Below the pieces are notes generated by a model. It saw nothing but the letters and a program-made list of their open reading frames with translations. It did no database searches and was not told the origin of the DNA. Below, in pieces: positions 1 to 9,220 of a DNA stretch of 64,000 nucleotides; the first letter of the stretch is position 1, and each line of letters begins with the position of its first letter. This stretch comes from JBBTCJ01 sp038043285 (GTDB taxonomy: Bacteria > Planctomycetota > Phycisphaerae > UBA1845), in contig JBBTCJ010000002.1 in NCBI GenBank assembly GCA_038043285.1, positions 1 through 64,000 of the forward strand, written 5' to 3'. A program made the position numbers and the translations under genes.

Positions 1-1448
1 TCGTCGCCGCGCACGGCGAAGACCGAGCGGAGGATCCCGGGCGTTCGCGCTCGCAGGACGACCTCGTACTCCGCCGCCACCACCCCCGCCGCGCGAACGC
101 TCGAAGGAAGCGGAACGAGGACCAGCAGAGCCGGGATCAGCACCAGCAGCAGCACGCCCACGGCGACGGCCCGAACTCGCACCGGACCCGTCTCTTCCGC
201 ATGCCACAGATAGCGCATCAGCCTGCGGAGCGAACCGAGCACGAAGGTGCCGAGATAGACGGCCGCAAAGACGATTCCCAGCAGAAACACCTTGGCCGCC
301 AGCACCGCCGCAATCGAAACCAGAAGCGTCAGACGATAGAGGAAGGACGCGATGCCATAGGTCGATAAAATCGCCCGTACGCGGCGGGTGTCGGGTGCAA
401 CCGGTTGTCCCAGCCCCAACAGCAGGCGTTTTCCCACCGCCACGATGTGTTCGTTGGCACGACTGCGCAGGTTGGGTATCTCCGTGAGGTCGCTCAGGAT
501 GTAGTATCCGTCGTAGCGCATCAGGGGATTGACGTTGAACAGAACCGTGACCACGCTGGCGAGGAAAATGACGTTGTAGGCGATGGAATGCACCACCGAC
601 GGCTCGGTCAGCGCCCACACGAAGACCGCGATCGACGCGAGAATGCTCTCCACGTACATGCCCCCCAGGCAGACGATGAGTCGCTCGCGTTTTCGGGTGA
701 ACCCCCAGCAGGCGGTCGCATCGACATAGGCGCAGGGCGTAAACAGGATGAAATAGGCGCCCATTTCGGGCACGTGGCCTCCGTAATGCTTGCACGCGTA
801 GGCGTGCCCGAACTCGTGGCAAACCTTCAGACCCACCAGCGTCAGCCAAAGCAGCGGGAGGTTTTGCGCCACCAGAACACCGTCCAGCGGTTGCCGCAGC
901 GCCTCCCAGCGCGAAGCCCCGATGAACACGGCGGCCGCGACCAGGACCAGCCAGGCGGCGAAAAACGTCCGGCTGAACAGAAACCGCGCCAGGTGCACCG
1001 TCCGATCCAGGAAGTCGTTCGGGTTCCACAGCGGAATGCGCAGGAACAGGACGCTGCTCAACCTCTGCCTCGCCTCGCTTTGTCGTCGAAGCAGGTAGCG
1101 GCGGTAGATGGCCTTGTCGTCGGCGATCGGAAGCCGCAAGAACCCGAGGCGATGGAGCAGGACCACGAATTGATAAAACCGTTCCTCGGCATCGGCGTTG
1201 AGGGTTCCGCGCCGGACGAGATCCGCAAAGGTCGCGGACAACGGCCGATCCGCGCGAATCGCGCCGAGCACCGCGTAGTCACCCACTGCCAGGCGATGAC
1301 TCTGAAAAGTCATCGGATCGCGGACCACGTAGGAGACTACGCCGCGAAAAACGTGGCGGCTGACCTCCAGGTCGTCGCGGAGTCCGACGTGGACCTCGCG
1401 CAATCCGGCGGCAAGACTTGGGCGTTGGCCTGGTGAATGGTCGACCAT
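1..1448 (-). CDS. M50-type membrane zinc metalloprotease-like protein with HlyD-like C-terminus (3' end outside window)
   Basis: The reading frame starts with ATG at 1448, 2 bp after the stop of the GAF-HlyD gene, and runs off the left edge, so about 482 residues are visible. An N-terminal soluble part (about residues 20-135) resembles the small PqqD-like domain of this family. Several membrane segments follow, with the zinc motif HEFGH at residues 211-215 and a second metal motif NPLMRYDGYY near residue 306, both typical of site-2-protease (M50) folds. The last visible part, after further membrane helices, looks like the start of a HlyD-type barrel-sandwich domain. Proteins of this layout are called putative peptide zinc metalloproteases and often travel with HlyD adaptors, where they may be transport components rather than true proteases. 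The metal motifs are seen; the substrate is unknown. The operon with two adaptors and a PilZ protein suggests an envelope export or processing system. Confidence 0.85.
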   Translation of the reverse strand, partial: MVDHSPGQRPSLAAGLREVHVGLRDDLEVSRHVFRGVVSYVVRDPMTFQSHRLAVGDYAVLGAIRADRPLSATFADLVRRGTLNADAEERFYQFVVLLHRLGFLRLPIADDKAIYRRYLLRRQSEARQRLSSVLFLRIPLWNPNDFLDRTVHLARFLFSRTFFAAWLVLVAAAVFIGASRWEALRQPLDGVLVAQNLPLLWLTLVGLKVCHEFGHAYACKHYGGHVPEMGAYFILFTPCAYVDATACWGFTRKRERLIVCLGGMYVESILASIAVFVWALTEPSVVHSIAYNVIFLASVVTVLFNVNPLMRYDGYYILSDLTEIPNLRSRANEHIVAVGKRLLLGLGQPVAPDTRRVRAILSTYGIASFLYRLTLLVSIAAVLAAKVFLLGIVFAAVYLGTFVLGSLRRLMRYLWHAEETGPVRVRAVAVGVLLLVLIPALLVLVPLPSSVRAAGVVAAEYEVVLRARTPGILRSVFAVRGD

Positions 1449-1450
1449 GC

Positions 1451-3337
1451 TCACAGCTTCAGGCGGAGGTAGTCGATGACCCGATGCAGGGCGATCCACC
1501 ACACCGGACGACTACCCACGCTCACCCGCGCGACCCCCTCCATGCCCGGCTTGATCCAGTCCTCGTCGGAACAAAGCTCCGCTTCGGCGACAAGAACGTT
1601 TTTGGCTTGGCGGGATTCAGCCGACGGGGACACTCGCGCCACGCGAAACTCGCGTCGAATCTCCGGACGCGCAAAGCTCACAAACGATCCTCCCAAACCG
1701 CTCGACACGTCCGCCGCGGCCCGCTCCGGAATCGACAGCTCCAGGGTCCAGACCTCCGGCGGAGCGATCTCGTAGAGCCTCTCCCCCTGCGGAACCACCC
1801 CCCCCACCAGCTTCCGCGGATCGCCCTCAATCACCATGCCGTCGATCGGCGCGCGAACCACCGACGCCTCGATCCGCCCATCCACAATCTCTCGTCGGAC
1901 GCGGATCAATTCCTGATTCGCCGCCGCCAATTGCGCCGCCGCCGGCGACCCTTCGACCATCGCCCGGTCCCGCTCCCGCTCCAAAACCTCAAGCTGGGCG
2001 CTCAGTTCGGCACGCTGCTGATCAAGCTCGCGGTGATCAAACTCGCACAGCGTCTCACCCTTCCGCACGCGATCTCCCGGTCGAACCCGTGCCTCGGTCA
2101 GCATGGCCGAGAACGGCGCCGAAACGTGCCGCGCGTGAGCCGCCGCCACCTTGCACAGCGCGCTCACCTCATAGCTCATCGAGCCGAAGCAAAAAAACAT
2201 CGCGGCGACCACCCCAACCGCTGCAACGGTCTTTCGGCGGTATCGACCCGGCGCGCTCAGTGACCCGACCGCCTCGCGAGCCCAATCCGTCGCGTGACGA
2301 GTAAGCGACCGCCCCGCCCGGTTGGCCAGGACCAGCGACGCGGCGAACGGCTCCACGCGACCGCGGATCTCCTCCAGCCGCGCCGCCGTGAAGGGTCGAT
2401 CGGCTGCTCCCCGCAGGCTCAAGATCGCCACAATTCTCTCACCGGCACGAAGCGGAACTGATGCCACCGAGTCGCCCTTTGCGGCCACATGCCATTGCCG
2501 ATGCAGGTGGTAGGTGCGGGGATCGTCAGCCTTCTCCGCCCAGGCCGTGGATTGTGGAGGATGGGAGATCGGAGAACCCGCGTCGAGACATTCCTCCATG
2601 GCCGACCGCAGGCTGGACACGCCGGGACTACGCGAGTGAATCTGATCCAGCCCTGAAATGGCGAGGATGTGGACGTGCGGGCCGCTGACCAGCGCCAGAG
2701 ACGTCTGCACCAGGTCCAGCCGATTGCGTAACTCGTGCGTGAGGGCGAAGGCCAACTCCTCCGCCGATTCGTACGCCGCCGCCCGCGACGCCTGCAAGCC
2801 GCCGCGCGGCGACCCGGCCGCTCCCTCCGAACGTCCGACCAGTTCCACCGCCTGCGACGCCGTCCGGCACAGGGATTCCAGCGTCGAAAGGTGCGCCGTC
2901 CAGTCTCCCTCGTCCGCCACCGCGACCACGATCGCCAGCGCCCCGATCGCCGGTCCGCTGGGATCGTAGACCGGCGCGGAGAGGAAGGCGACCCGCGCCG
3001 TTCCGCCGCGAGCCTGCAAGAGCTTCGCCCACGGACGAGGTTCTGTGAGGGATTCGGTCAGAAACTGCTGAACGTCGGATTTCCAGAACTTCGGATCCGT
3101 CGGCCCGCTGTGGGCCTCGTCATGAATGACCTCGGCCGCGTGGCGGACGTGAATCGCGCCGTAGGGACTGGAGTACGACCGGACGACGCATTGCAGCACG
3201 CCGGTCATGAACTGCTGCCGTGAGGTCGAGCTTCGCGCAAGACGAATGATTTCCGCGAAAGCGTCGACCGGCAGCGTACCCGCGGCGCGCGTTGGGCCGG
3301 CGTCCTTCGCTTTCCTCAGCCTTTCCGTTTGCGCCAC
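1451..3337 (-). CDS. Double-GAF domain protein fused to a membrane-anchored HlyD-type adaptor
   Basis: This is a 628-residue protein with a GTG start at 3337, preceded by a purine-rich GAGAGGG ribosome site. Two GAF-like domains are suggested at about residues 20-170 and 195-340. A single membrane segment lies at about 370-388. A HlyD/biotinyl-lipoyl-like adaptor follows: a barrel-sandwich half with PGDRVRKGETLCEFD near 420-434, a short coiled coil at about 436-490, the second half, and a beta-barrel. The C-terminal HlyD part would be extracytoplasmic and the GAF part cytoplasmic. GAF domains bind small molecules or cyclic nucleotides, so this protein may couple sensing to an envelope transport or processing complex with the M50 protein downstream. 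The fusion is unusual, since HlyD adaptors normally have only a short cytoplasmic N-terminus. The domain calls are by eye; the HlyD part is firm and the GAF part is probable. Confidence 0.8.
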   Translation of the reverse strand: MAQTERLRKAKDAGPTRAAGTLPVDAFAEIIRLARSSTSRQQFMTGVLQCVVRSYSSPYGAIHVRHAAEVIHDEAHSGPTDPKFWKSDVQQFLTESLTEPRPWAKLLQARGGTARVAFLSAPVYDPSGPAIGALAIVVAVADEGDWTAHLSTLESLCRTASQAVELVGRSEGAAGSPRGGLQASRAAAYESAEELAFALTHELRNRLDLVQTSLALVSGPHVHILAISGLDQIHSRSPGVSSLRSAMEECLDAGSPISHPPQSTAWAEKADDPRTYHLHRQWHVAAKGDSVASVPLRAGERIVAILSLRGAADRPFTAARLEEIRGRVEPFAASLVLANRAGRSLTRHATDWAREAVGSLSAPGRYRRKTVAAVGVVAAMFFCFGSMSYEVSALCKVAAAHARHVSAPFSAMLTEARVRPGDRVRKGETLCEFDHRELDQQRAELSAQLEVLERERDRAMVEGSPAAAQLAAANQELIRVRREIVDGRIEASVVRAPIDGMVIEGDPRKLVGGVVPQGERLYEIAPPEVWTLELSIPERAAADVSSGLGGSFVSFARPEIRREFRVARVSPSAESRQAKNVLVAEAELCSDEDWIKPGMEGVARVSVGSRPVWWIALHRVIDYLRLKL

Positions 3338-3373
3338 GTACGCGGCCCTCTCCCGGCGATTGCCAGTCCCCGC

Positions 3374-3805
3374 TCAAGACACCAGCGACGATTCCGATGC
3401 GCTCGCCATTTCCTCGGGCAGCGTAATGGACACGAAAAAAGCGAGCCCCGCCTCGAAAGCGTCCTCCCGAACCAGCCGGCATCGAACGCACCGCGCAAAG
3501 GTCAGCGGCAGGTTGAGCAATTGCCGATCGAACTGCAAGCGATAGACGTCCCCGACCCGGAGCGGGATCGGAGACAAGATGCTGCATCCACCTTCGGAGA
3601 CGTCCCCGGTCACTCCCTGCACCCTCAACTTCATCATTTCCGAGGCGTTGCCCGGTTGAACCACCACCCCCGCCCTGACCGCCAGACGAAAATGGGCCCG
3701 CTGCCGCCGGATTTCCGACGGCGTGTTCCGCTCCAGATCGCGGAGCACCGCAAACGCCTCGTCACCGTCCAAGAGTGGTTGCTTTTCGCTTAATTCGTCG
3801 AACAT
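3374..3805 (-). CDS. PilZ domain protein
   Basis: This is a 143-residue cytoplasmic protein with the two PilZ signature motifs: RxxxR (RAHFR, residues 36-40) and DxSxxG (DVSEGG, residues 68-73). In PilZ proteins these residues bind cyclic di-GMP, and both are intact, so binding is likely. The rest follows the six-stranded PilZ barrel, with little room for another domain. The gene lies 18 bp downstream of the HlyD adaptor and 36 bp upstream of the GAF-HlyD gene, so all are probably co-transcribed. The inferred role is a c-di-GMP-dependent adaptor or regulator of the export system encoded around it. The direct partner is not shown by sequence. Confidence 0.85.
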   Translation of the reverse strand: MFDELSEKQPLLDGDEAFAVLRDLERNTPSEIRRQRAHFRLAVRAGVVVQPGNASEMMKLRVQGVTGDVSEGGCSILSPIPLRVGDVYRLQFDRQLLNLPLTFARCVRCRLVREDAFEAGLAFFVSITLPEEMASASESSLVS

Positions 3806-3823
3806 ATCCGAAGTCCCCCGCCG

Positions 3824-4840
3824 TCACGGCTTCTTGGCGACCCCGACCCGACCCTGATCCGTCGCCTCGCCCGACTCGTCCGCCTCGCGCTCGGTGTCGC
3901 TACTCGTGCCCATCCCGATTTGCTCCGTAGAAAAATCGACGACCACCTTCAACCCAGCCATCCAATCGTGGTCCTGGTTCTCCACCTTGAGCTTGACTCG
4001 GAACGTCTGACTCGCCGCATCGGCCGCCCGGCTGGCGAAGATGACCGTCCCGCTTCGTTCGTTCCACCGTGAATCTGCCGGGCGGACCAGGTATCGATTC
4101 CCCACGACAGCCGACCCGGCCAGCGCCAACGGACAGTCCGCCACGACGAGCAATGGATCGAGTTGCACCAACCTCACCACGCCCTCCAATTGGTCCACCG
4201 ACTCGCCCGGGTGTTTCAGGTGCGCCGCCACGTAGGCCGGAAACGGCGCGCGAATCCGATACTCCGCCAGTGCCGCCTTCTCCCGTTCGTAACCGCGGAC
4301 AGCCTGCTCCTGATTGAACACCGCGTGGTCGTATTCGACCTGAGCGATCTCGAACGTCGAAACCGCGTCCCCGTATTCCCGCGACGACGCGAAATCGTCA
4401 CCTTTCAACCGCTCAAACCAGTCACGGTCGCGCCGCGCCTTGCCCAGACGGGCGCGCTCCAAATCCACCGGAAGGGAGGTCTCCATCGCCGCCCTTGCCA
4501 GCTCGGTCCGTGCACGCTGGATCCCGTCCTCCATCGCCGCCACGACTTCCCCTTCGCTGACGTACGCGCCCTCCGGGAACGGGATCGCGGCGATGCGCGC
4601 CGGCTGAACCCCTGCCAGCGTCGCCACGCGAAAAGGTTCGGTTATTCCGACGACCGAGGCGCCACCGATGGACCGCAGAGCGCTCGACGATTCGCCCTCC
4701 GCCCACACAACCCGCGTACCGAGCGCAAGGCCAATGAGCGCAAGGCAAGTGACCACGGTCCAACCTGGCCATGGTCGACTTCGCCAGTGAACGAACGGGA
4801 CACCTCCCGCGCGCAAAGATCTCGTTGCCTGGGCCATCAT
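3824..4840 (-). CDS. HlyD-family periplasmic adaptor protein
   Basis: This 338-residue protein is first in the leftward operon. Its ATG at 4840 has a good AGGAG site about 8 bp upstream. A basic N-terminus and one hydrophobic segment (about residues 27-47) act as signal anchor. A lipoyl-like strand region with FPEGAYVSEGEVVAAMEDG (about 88-106), a coiled coil (about 107-200), and the returning lipoyl and beta-barrel regions follow. This is the order of membrane-fusion adaptors of RND and ABC exporters. The charged C-terminus (Glu/Asp/Lys-rich) is likely disordered. No exporter ATPase or RND pump is present next to it; instead the operon holds a second HlyD protein and an M50 protein, so it may form part of a non-classical system. 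The family is clear; the substrate is unknown. Confidence 0.85.
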   Translation of the reverse strand: MMAQATRSLRAGGVPFVHWRSRPWPGWTVVTCLALIGLALGTRVVWAEGESSSALRSIGGASVVGITEPFRVATLAGVQPARIAAIPFPEGAYVSEGEVVAAMEDGIQRARTELARAAMETSLPVDLERARLGKARRDRDWFERLKGDDFASSREYGDAVSTFEIAQVEYDHAVFNQEQAVRGYEREKAALAEYRIRAPFPAYVAAHLKHPGESVDQLEGVVRLVQLDPLLVVADCPLALAGSAVVGNRYLVRPADSRWNERSGTVIFASRAADAASQTFRVKLKVENQDHDWMAGLKVVVDFSTEQIGMGTSSDTEREADESGEATDQGRVGVAKKP

Positions 4841-5113
4841 GATTCGCTCCTGCCGCTGACTTCCCGTCCAGTGTATCGGTGCAACAGGCGGAGCCTCTAA
4901 GCGAGTGACGGACCACCGTTCGTTATCACACCGTGCGAACCCGGCGCACGGCGTGGCACGACGTTATTCGAGGACCGTCCTTAAGCGTTGGAATGCAGAT
5001 GTGGCGTCACCCATCGCGGGTAACGCGCTTCCTGTCGCGTCGCGCACAAGCCGAAACGCTACGCTTGACCGTTTGGTACCCTGGGCTTTAGTGGATCAAG
5101 CGATGTGCGATCA
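4841..5113. other. Intergenic region upstream of the HlyD/PilZ/GAF-HlyD/M50 operon
   Basis: This 273-bp stretch separates the stop of lpxI (5114) from the start of the HlyD operon (4840), both on the minus strand. It must hold the operon promoter, but no convincing -35/-10 pair or operator could be singled out by eye. No open frame with a family resemblance and no strong hairpin terminator was recognised. Confidence 0.5.
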
Positions 5114-5992
5114 TCAGTCGCCGCAGCGGCTGAGGATCACCATGCCAGCGCGATCCGCCGCCGCAATGGTTGCGTCGCGGTCGATGATGACCGTCTTCCC
5201 CGCTTCAATCACCAACATCTTCGCTCCGTTCCGCGCCAGGTTGGCGATGGTCTCCGGACCGACGGTGGGTACGTCGAAGCGCATGTCCTGCTCCGGCTTG
5301 GCCGCCTTGACCAGCGTCCATCCGCCACGGGGGACGAGCTGACCGGCGCGCTCGATCATTCGGTCAGTGCCCTCGATCGCCTCCACGGCAATGACCTCGG
5401 TCTCCTTGACCGCAATCGACTGACCAATGTCAAGCCGACCCATTTCCTTGGCGATGCCCCACCCGAAGTCCGCGTCCTTCCGTTGAGCGGCCGAAGGCTG
5501 GGCACAGGTCAGCACTCCGGCGGGCGCCAGATGTTCCGCGGCGTAGCGCGTGCAGTCGTCCATGGTGATTCCGTGACGGTGTAGCTCCTCCGCCACCGCC
5601 CCGAGGACGGCGTCGTTCCGTTTGTCGCGCAGGCGGAAGAACCAGATTCTGATCGCCGTCCAGTCGGGCAGCAACTTCAACAAGCGCCACCGGCCATACA
5701 TGCTGTCCTTCCGGACCGCCCCCGCCAGAATCACCGACCTCGCGCCCTCGCGCCGCAGAATGCGAACCCAACTTCCCAACCGCGCGAGTCCCGCCCAGTG
5801 AAACGAATCGGCTGTCCCCGCCAGCGATGCGTCCGCGAACCCCCGAAGAGCCACGATCGTGACATGACAACCGGCCCGCCGCGCGCCCTCAGCCACCAGG
5901 AACGGAAATCGCCCCGAACCCGCGATGATTCCCACGCGAGCGCCTTCGGGCTTTCGATCGTTCGACGTCAACTGGCCATTGGCAATCGGCAA
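5114..5992 (-). CDS. lpxI: UDP-2,3-diacylglucosamine pyrophosphatase LpxI
   Basis: LpxI hydrolyses UDP-2,3-diacylglucosamine to lipid X and UMP, the fourth step of lipid A synthesis, at the inner face of the cytoplasmic membrane. It replaces LpxH in many non-gammaproteobacteria. The protein of up to 292 residues shows the family hallmarks: IIAGSGRFPFLVAEGARR near the N-terminus, and the C-terminal half with DIGQSIAVKETEVIAVEAIEGTD and FDVPTVGPETI. The ORF opens with TTG at 5992, 3 bp after the lpxD stop and about 8 bp after a GGAAGAAG ribosome site. A GTG just before GIIAGSG is an alternative that would give the usual family length of about 270-280. The gene is directly downstream of lpxD in the same transcript, which supports the call. 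Confidence 0.93.
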   Translation of the reverse strand: MPIANGQLTSNDRKPEGARVGIIAGSGRFPFLVAEGARRAGCHVTIVALRGFADASLAGTADSFHWAGLARLGSWVRILRREGARSVILAGAVRKDSMYGRWRLLKLLPDWTAIRIWFFRLRDKRNDAVLGAVAEELHRHGITMDDCTRYAAEHLAPAGVLTCAQPSAAQRKDADFGWGIAKEMGRLDIGQSIAVKETEVIAVEAIEGTDRMIERAGQLVPRGGWTLVKAAKPEQDMRFDVPTVGPETIANLARNGAKMLVIEAGKTVIIDRDATIAAADRAGMVILSRCGD

Positions 5993-5995
5993 TCT

Positions 5996-7120
5996 CTAGC
6001 TTCTTCCATTGCCCCCAGCTCGCTCACGAAGCTTCTGGACCTCACGCTCAAGCTCTTTGATCCGCTTCACCCAGTCCGGAAGCTTCTGGAAAACGTACGC
6101 CGACCGCTTGGCCGTTTCGATGGGAATCGCCGGGGAACCGAACAGACGTGCATTCGGCTCAACGTCGCCGGCAATCCCGGATTGCGCCGCCACCATGGCC
6201 CCATCGCCGATGACCAGATGCCCGGCCACGCCGACCTGTCCCGCCAGCGTCACATGCCTGCCCACCGTCACCGAGCCGGCAATGCCGACCAGTCCGACAA
6301 ACATGCAATCCGGTCCGATCTTGGTTCCGTGCCCGATGACGATGACGTTGCCGAATTTCGTACCCGTGCCGATTTCCGTGCGGCCCAGGGTGGCGCGATC
6401 CACGGCGCAATTCGCCCCGATTTCCACGTCGTCCCCAAGGATCACTCGACCCACCTGGGGAATCTTGACCCACCTGTCCCCCTGCGGCGCATAGCCCAGT
6501 CCGTCCTGTCCGATGACCGACCCGGCGTGGATGGTTACGCGGTGACCGAGTTCGCTGCGCTCGTACACCACGACGTTGGGATACAACGTGCAATCGTTGC
6601 CGAGGTGTGCCCCCGGACCGACGTAGCACCCCGGATACATCGTGCAATTTCGTCCGATGACCGCGTCAGCCGCAATGGTCACTCCGCCCGCGATGTTCGC
6701 CCCCGGGCCGACCTTAGCGCTGCCGTCAATCACCGCCCTGGCGCTCACGCCCCATTGAGGGTGCTTGCGGTAGCCGTGCAGGGCGACGATCGCCGCCGTG
6801 ATTCCCGCGTACGGATCACCGCTGCGAATGGCCGATATCCGCGCCGGAACCTCGACGTCGTCCTTGACGATGACCGCCGAAGCGCGGGTTCTGCCCAGCG
6901 CCGCAGCGTACTTGGGGTTGGAAAGAAAGCTGATTTCGCCGTCAGTCGCGTCTTCGAGCGTGTTGACGGCGCCGACCTCGCGGTCCGGACCGTCCAGCAC
7001 GGCACTCAGACCGTGGCCGGTGATGATCGCGCAGAGTTCACTGAGGCTCTTGGCCACGTCGTATCGCGTGCGGAAACCGTGAAGCAACCTGAAACGCGCC
7101 GGATCGCGTTGAAACGACAC
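5996..7120 (-). CDS. lpxD: UDP-3-O-acylglucosamine N-acyltransferase LpxD
   Basis: LpxD transfers a 3-hydroxyacyl chain from acyl carrier protein to the 2-amino group of UDP-3-O-acylglucosamine, the third step of lipid A synthesis. The N-terminal uridine-binding domain (LxxL and the NPKYAAAL patch) is followed by a long left-handed beta-helix of hexapeptide repeats. Two histidines sit where LpxD has its catalytic and acyl-binding histidines (VIGHGTKIG and GVAGHLVIG). The C-terminal helix (LPDWVKRIKELEREVQKLRERA) is also typical. The ORF opens with GTG at 7120, giving 374 residues. A GTG at 7057 would trim 21 residues and fit the family length better; neither start has a strong ribosome site. 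It lies 3 bp before lpxI, and the mla genes lie upstream on the same strand. Confidence 0.94.
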   Translation of the reverse strand: MSFQRDPARFRLLHGFRTRYDVAKSLSELCAIITGHGLSAVLDGPDREVGAVNTLEDATDGEISFLSNPKYAAALGRTRASAVIVKDDVEVPARISAIRSGDPYAGITAAIVALHGYRKHPQWGVSARAVIDGSAKVGPGANIAGGVTIAADAVIGRNCTMYPGCYVGPGAHLGNDCTLYPNVVVYERSELGHRVTIHAGSVIGQDGLGYAPQGDRWVKIPQVGRVILGDDVEIGANCAVDRATLGRTEIGTGTKFGNVIVIGHGTKIGPDCMFVGLVGIAGSVTVGRHVTLAGQVGVAGHLVIGDGAMVAAQSGIAGDVEPNARLFGSPAIPIETAKRSAYVFQKLPDWVKRIKELEREVQKLRERAGGNGRS

Positions 7121-7274
7121 CCACGAAAAGTGCCGCTACGATCATGCCGCGTACGGATTCATCGCCCGGCGTAAGAATTCTCATTGTACGGGAGGAGTGT
7201 TGGGAGTGTCAAAGCCGCGCAAATGCCCGACACTGCCGTTACAGGATGCGCCTTCCTGCGGCGCGAAACGACCG

Positions 7275-8402
7275 CTACTCTTCGCCCTCCTTGGCTCCCT
7301 CCTCCTTGGCCAGCGGAAACCTGGCCCGGAGTAGCGGAATGGGGGCTTGGCCAATGGTGACGTACCCGTCCCGCTCGATCTTTCCCAAGATTGTCTTCAA
7401 CTCCGAAATCGCATCGGCGAGGCGCTCCAGCGACAGTACCCCGGCTTCGTACAGACGGTCATCATGGACCAGTTTGCCTACGCTGCCCCGACCGTCGTTG
7501 ATGGTCTGGGTTATCGACGCCAGATGAGTGGCGCCGTCGTCGAGCCGATCGAGCAAACGGTGCAGTTGAGAAAACGATTGGTCGAGATTCCGTTGCGCAT
7601 CGTCCAGACCGGTTTCGAGCTTACCTGCGATCGCTTCACTCGACCTTTTCCACGTCGCTGCCGTTTCTTTGAGGTCGGCGCTCGTCGCTTTCATATCCGA
7701 AACGACGCCGCGGACGTCCGTCTGAACGTTCACGTCCCCGAAGACCGCGTTGAGATTCGCCGTCAGGTTGTCGAGGCGTTCCACCACTGTCGCCAGATTC
7801 GCGGTCATGCCGCGTTCCGCCGCGCCGGGTGCGCTGACGTCGGCCACCGTGCGCCGCTCCAGCAGGTTCGCCAGGTTGGAGGCCACCGGCGTCGCGGCGT
7901 CGGCGAAATCGCCGATATTCCGGATCATCCGCTCCACCGAACCGACCATCTCCTTGGTCACGATCTCGTTGACGATGCTGCGCATCTCGCCGCGGATCGC
8001 GGCGTCCTCCTTGGACAGCGGCGGACCGACGGCCGCCGGATCCACTTGGATTTCAATATGCCCCGTTCCGATGCCCAGCGTCGCCCCATAAACGCGAGCC
8101 GTCGCCCCGCTGGGAATGAGGTACTTGTCGCGTATGCCGGTTACGATCACCACGCCCTTGTCCGGGCTATCCAGGTCCACGAACTCCAGAGTCTTCACCC
8201 GCCCGATATCCACGCCGCCCAGGCGAACCGGGCTGCCCGGCTGAACGCCGCGAAGCTCGTGAACCCCCACGATGCGCAGGTTCCATTCGTTCCCGCCCAG
8301 CCAGTCCGGCGCCTCGCCAAACCATGACAACAGCACGGCCAGCACCACCAGCGACAGGACCACGAACAGCCCAATCAGCGAGTTCCTCGCGGTTTCGTTC
8401 AT
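7275..8402 (-). CDS. mlaD: MlaD/MCE-domain substrate-binding protein
   Basis: This protein is predicted to form the periplasmic ring of an MlaFED-type lipid transporter, anchored in the inner membrane and handing phospholipids to or from the permease. The chosen ATG at 8402 overlaps the mlaF stop as ATGA, which indicates translational coupling; the frame extends 21 codons further upstream, but that is less likely. The protein (375 residues) has one N-terminal membrane helix (residues about 9-28), one MCE domain (about 40-118, with PGSPVRLGGVDIGRV), and a long helical C-terminus (about 150-360) rich in Leu, Asp and Gln that resembles the coiled tail of MCE proteins. The C-terminus is much longer than in E. 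coli MlaD (about 183 residues), as is common outside gammaproteobacteria. Confidence 0.9.
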   Translation of the reverse strand: MNETARNSLIGLFVVLSLVVLAVLLSWFGEAPDWLGGNEWNLRIVGVHELRGVQPGSPVRLGGVDIGRVKTLEFVDLDSPDKGVVIVTGIRDKYLIPSGATARVYGATLGIGTGHIEIQVDPAAVGPPLSKEDAAIRGEMRSIVNEIVTKEMVGSVERMIRNIGDFADAATPVASNLANLLERRTVADVSAPGAAERGMTANLATVVERLDNLTANLNAVFGDVNVQTDVRGVVSDMKATSADLKETAATWKRSSEAIAGKLETGLDDAQRNLDQSFSQLHRLLDRLDDGATHLASITQTINDGRGSVGKLVHDDRLYEAGVLSLERLADAISELKTILGKIERDGYVTIGQAPIPLLRARFPLAKEEGAKEGEE

Positions 8403-9220
8403 TGCCCAGCTTTCTCTGTAATGACTCGAAGCGTTTCCTGCGAGCAGCGTCCCTCGACAAAGCATCGGACGCGAGCATCCGTGCAGCGGTCGATGGCCTC
8501 GGGCGTGCCGTCGAAGATGAACTTGCCCTGGTACAACATCACCATCCGGTCCGCGACCTTCCTGGCGCTGGCCATGTCATGCGTCACCACGATGCCGGTG
8601 ACCGAGAGCTCCCGTTTGAGTTTCAGAATCAGTTCGTTGATCTCGTCGGCGCGCGGCGGGTCCAGTCCGGTGGTCGGCTCATCGTAAAGAATTACTTCCG
8701 GATCCAGCGCGATCGCCCGAGCCAGCGCCACCCGCTTCTTCTGTCCGCCGGAGAGTTGCGCCGGCCACTTTCCCTGCAGCCCGTCCAGCCCCACCATCGC
8801 CAGCTTCTGCTTGACGATCGCCTCGATCTCCGTCCGGCGCTTGTGGGTATGCTCGCGCACCGGGAACGCGATGTTGTCCGCCACGGTCATCGAATCAAAG
8901 AGCGCGCCGAGTTGAAACAGGAACCCGAAGTTTGGGCGAATCTCCGAGAGAGCACGCTCCGCAAGCGCGTCGATGCGGCGGTCTCGATAGTACACCTCGC
9001 CGCGATCGGGACGCAGCAACCTCACGACGTGCTGCAACAGGACGCTTTTTCCCGATCCGGACTCGCCGATGATGACCGTGGTCTGCCCGCCGCGCAGCTC
9101 CAGATCGACGCCGTTCAGCACTATCAAATCGCCGAACCGCTTGTGCACCCCGACCAGCCGCACGATCGGCTTGCCGTTGCTCCGCTCCCGCGCCCCAGAT
9201 TGTCCGTGGCCGGTTGCCAT
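8399..9220 (-). CDS. mlaF: Lipid-transport ABC ATPase MlaF
   Basis: This is the ATP-binding subunit of the Mla-type ABC transporter for phospholipids, a 273-residue cytoplasmic protein. Walker A GESGSGKS is at residues 52-59, the signature LSGGQ at 156-160, and Walker B VILYDEP near 176-182, followed by TTGLDP and the switch histidine in VVTHDMASA. The motif order and the phrases FLFQLGALFDSMTV and SGGQKKRVALARA match MlaF rather than general importers. The ATG at 9220 directly follows the mlaE stop (TGAATG), and its own stop overlaps the mlaD start by 4 bp, so the three subunits are made in sequence. The first 16 residues before the domain (MATGHGQSGARERSNG) are polar and variable. Confidence 0.95.
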   Translation of the reverse strand: MATGHGQSGARERSNGKPIVRLVGVHKRFGDLIVLNGVDLELRGGQTTVIIGESGSGKSVLLQHVVRLLRPDRGEVYYRDRRIDALAERALSEIRPNFGFLFQLGALFDSMTVADNIAFPVREHTHKRRTEIEAIVKQKLAMVGLDGLQGKWPAQLSGGQKKRVALARAIALDPEVILYDEPTTGLDPPRADEINELILKLKRELSVTGIVVTHDMASARKVADRMVMLYQGKFIFDGTPEAIDRCTDARVRCFVEGRCSQETLRVITEKAGQ

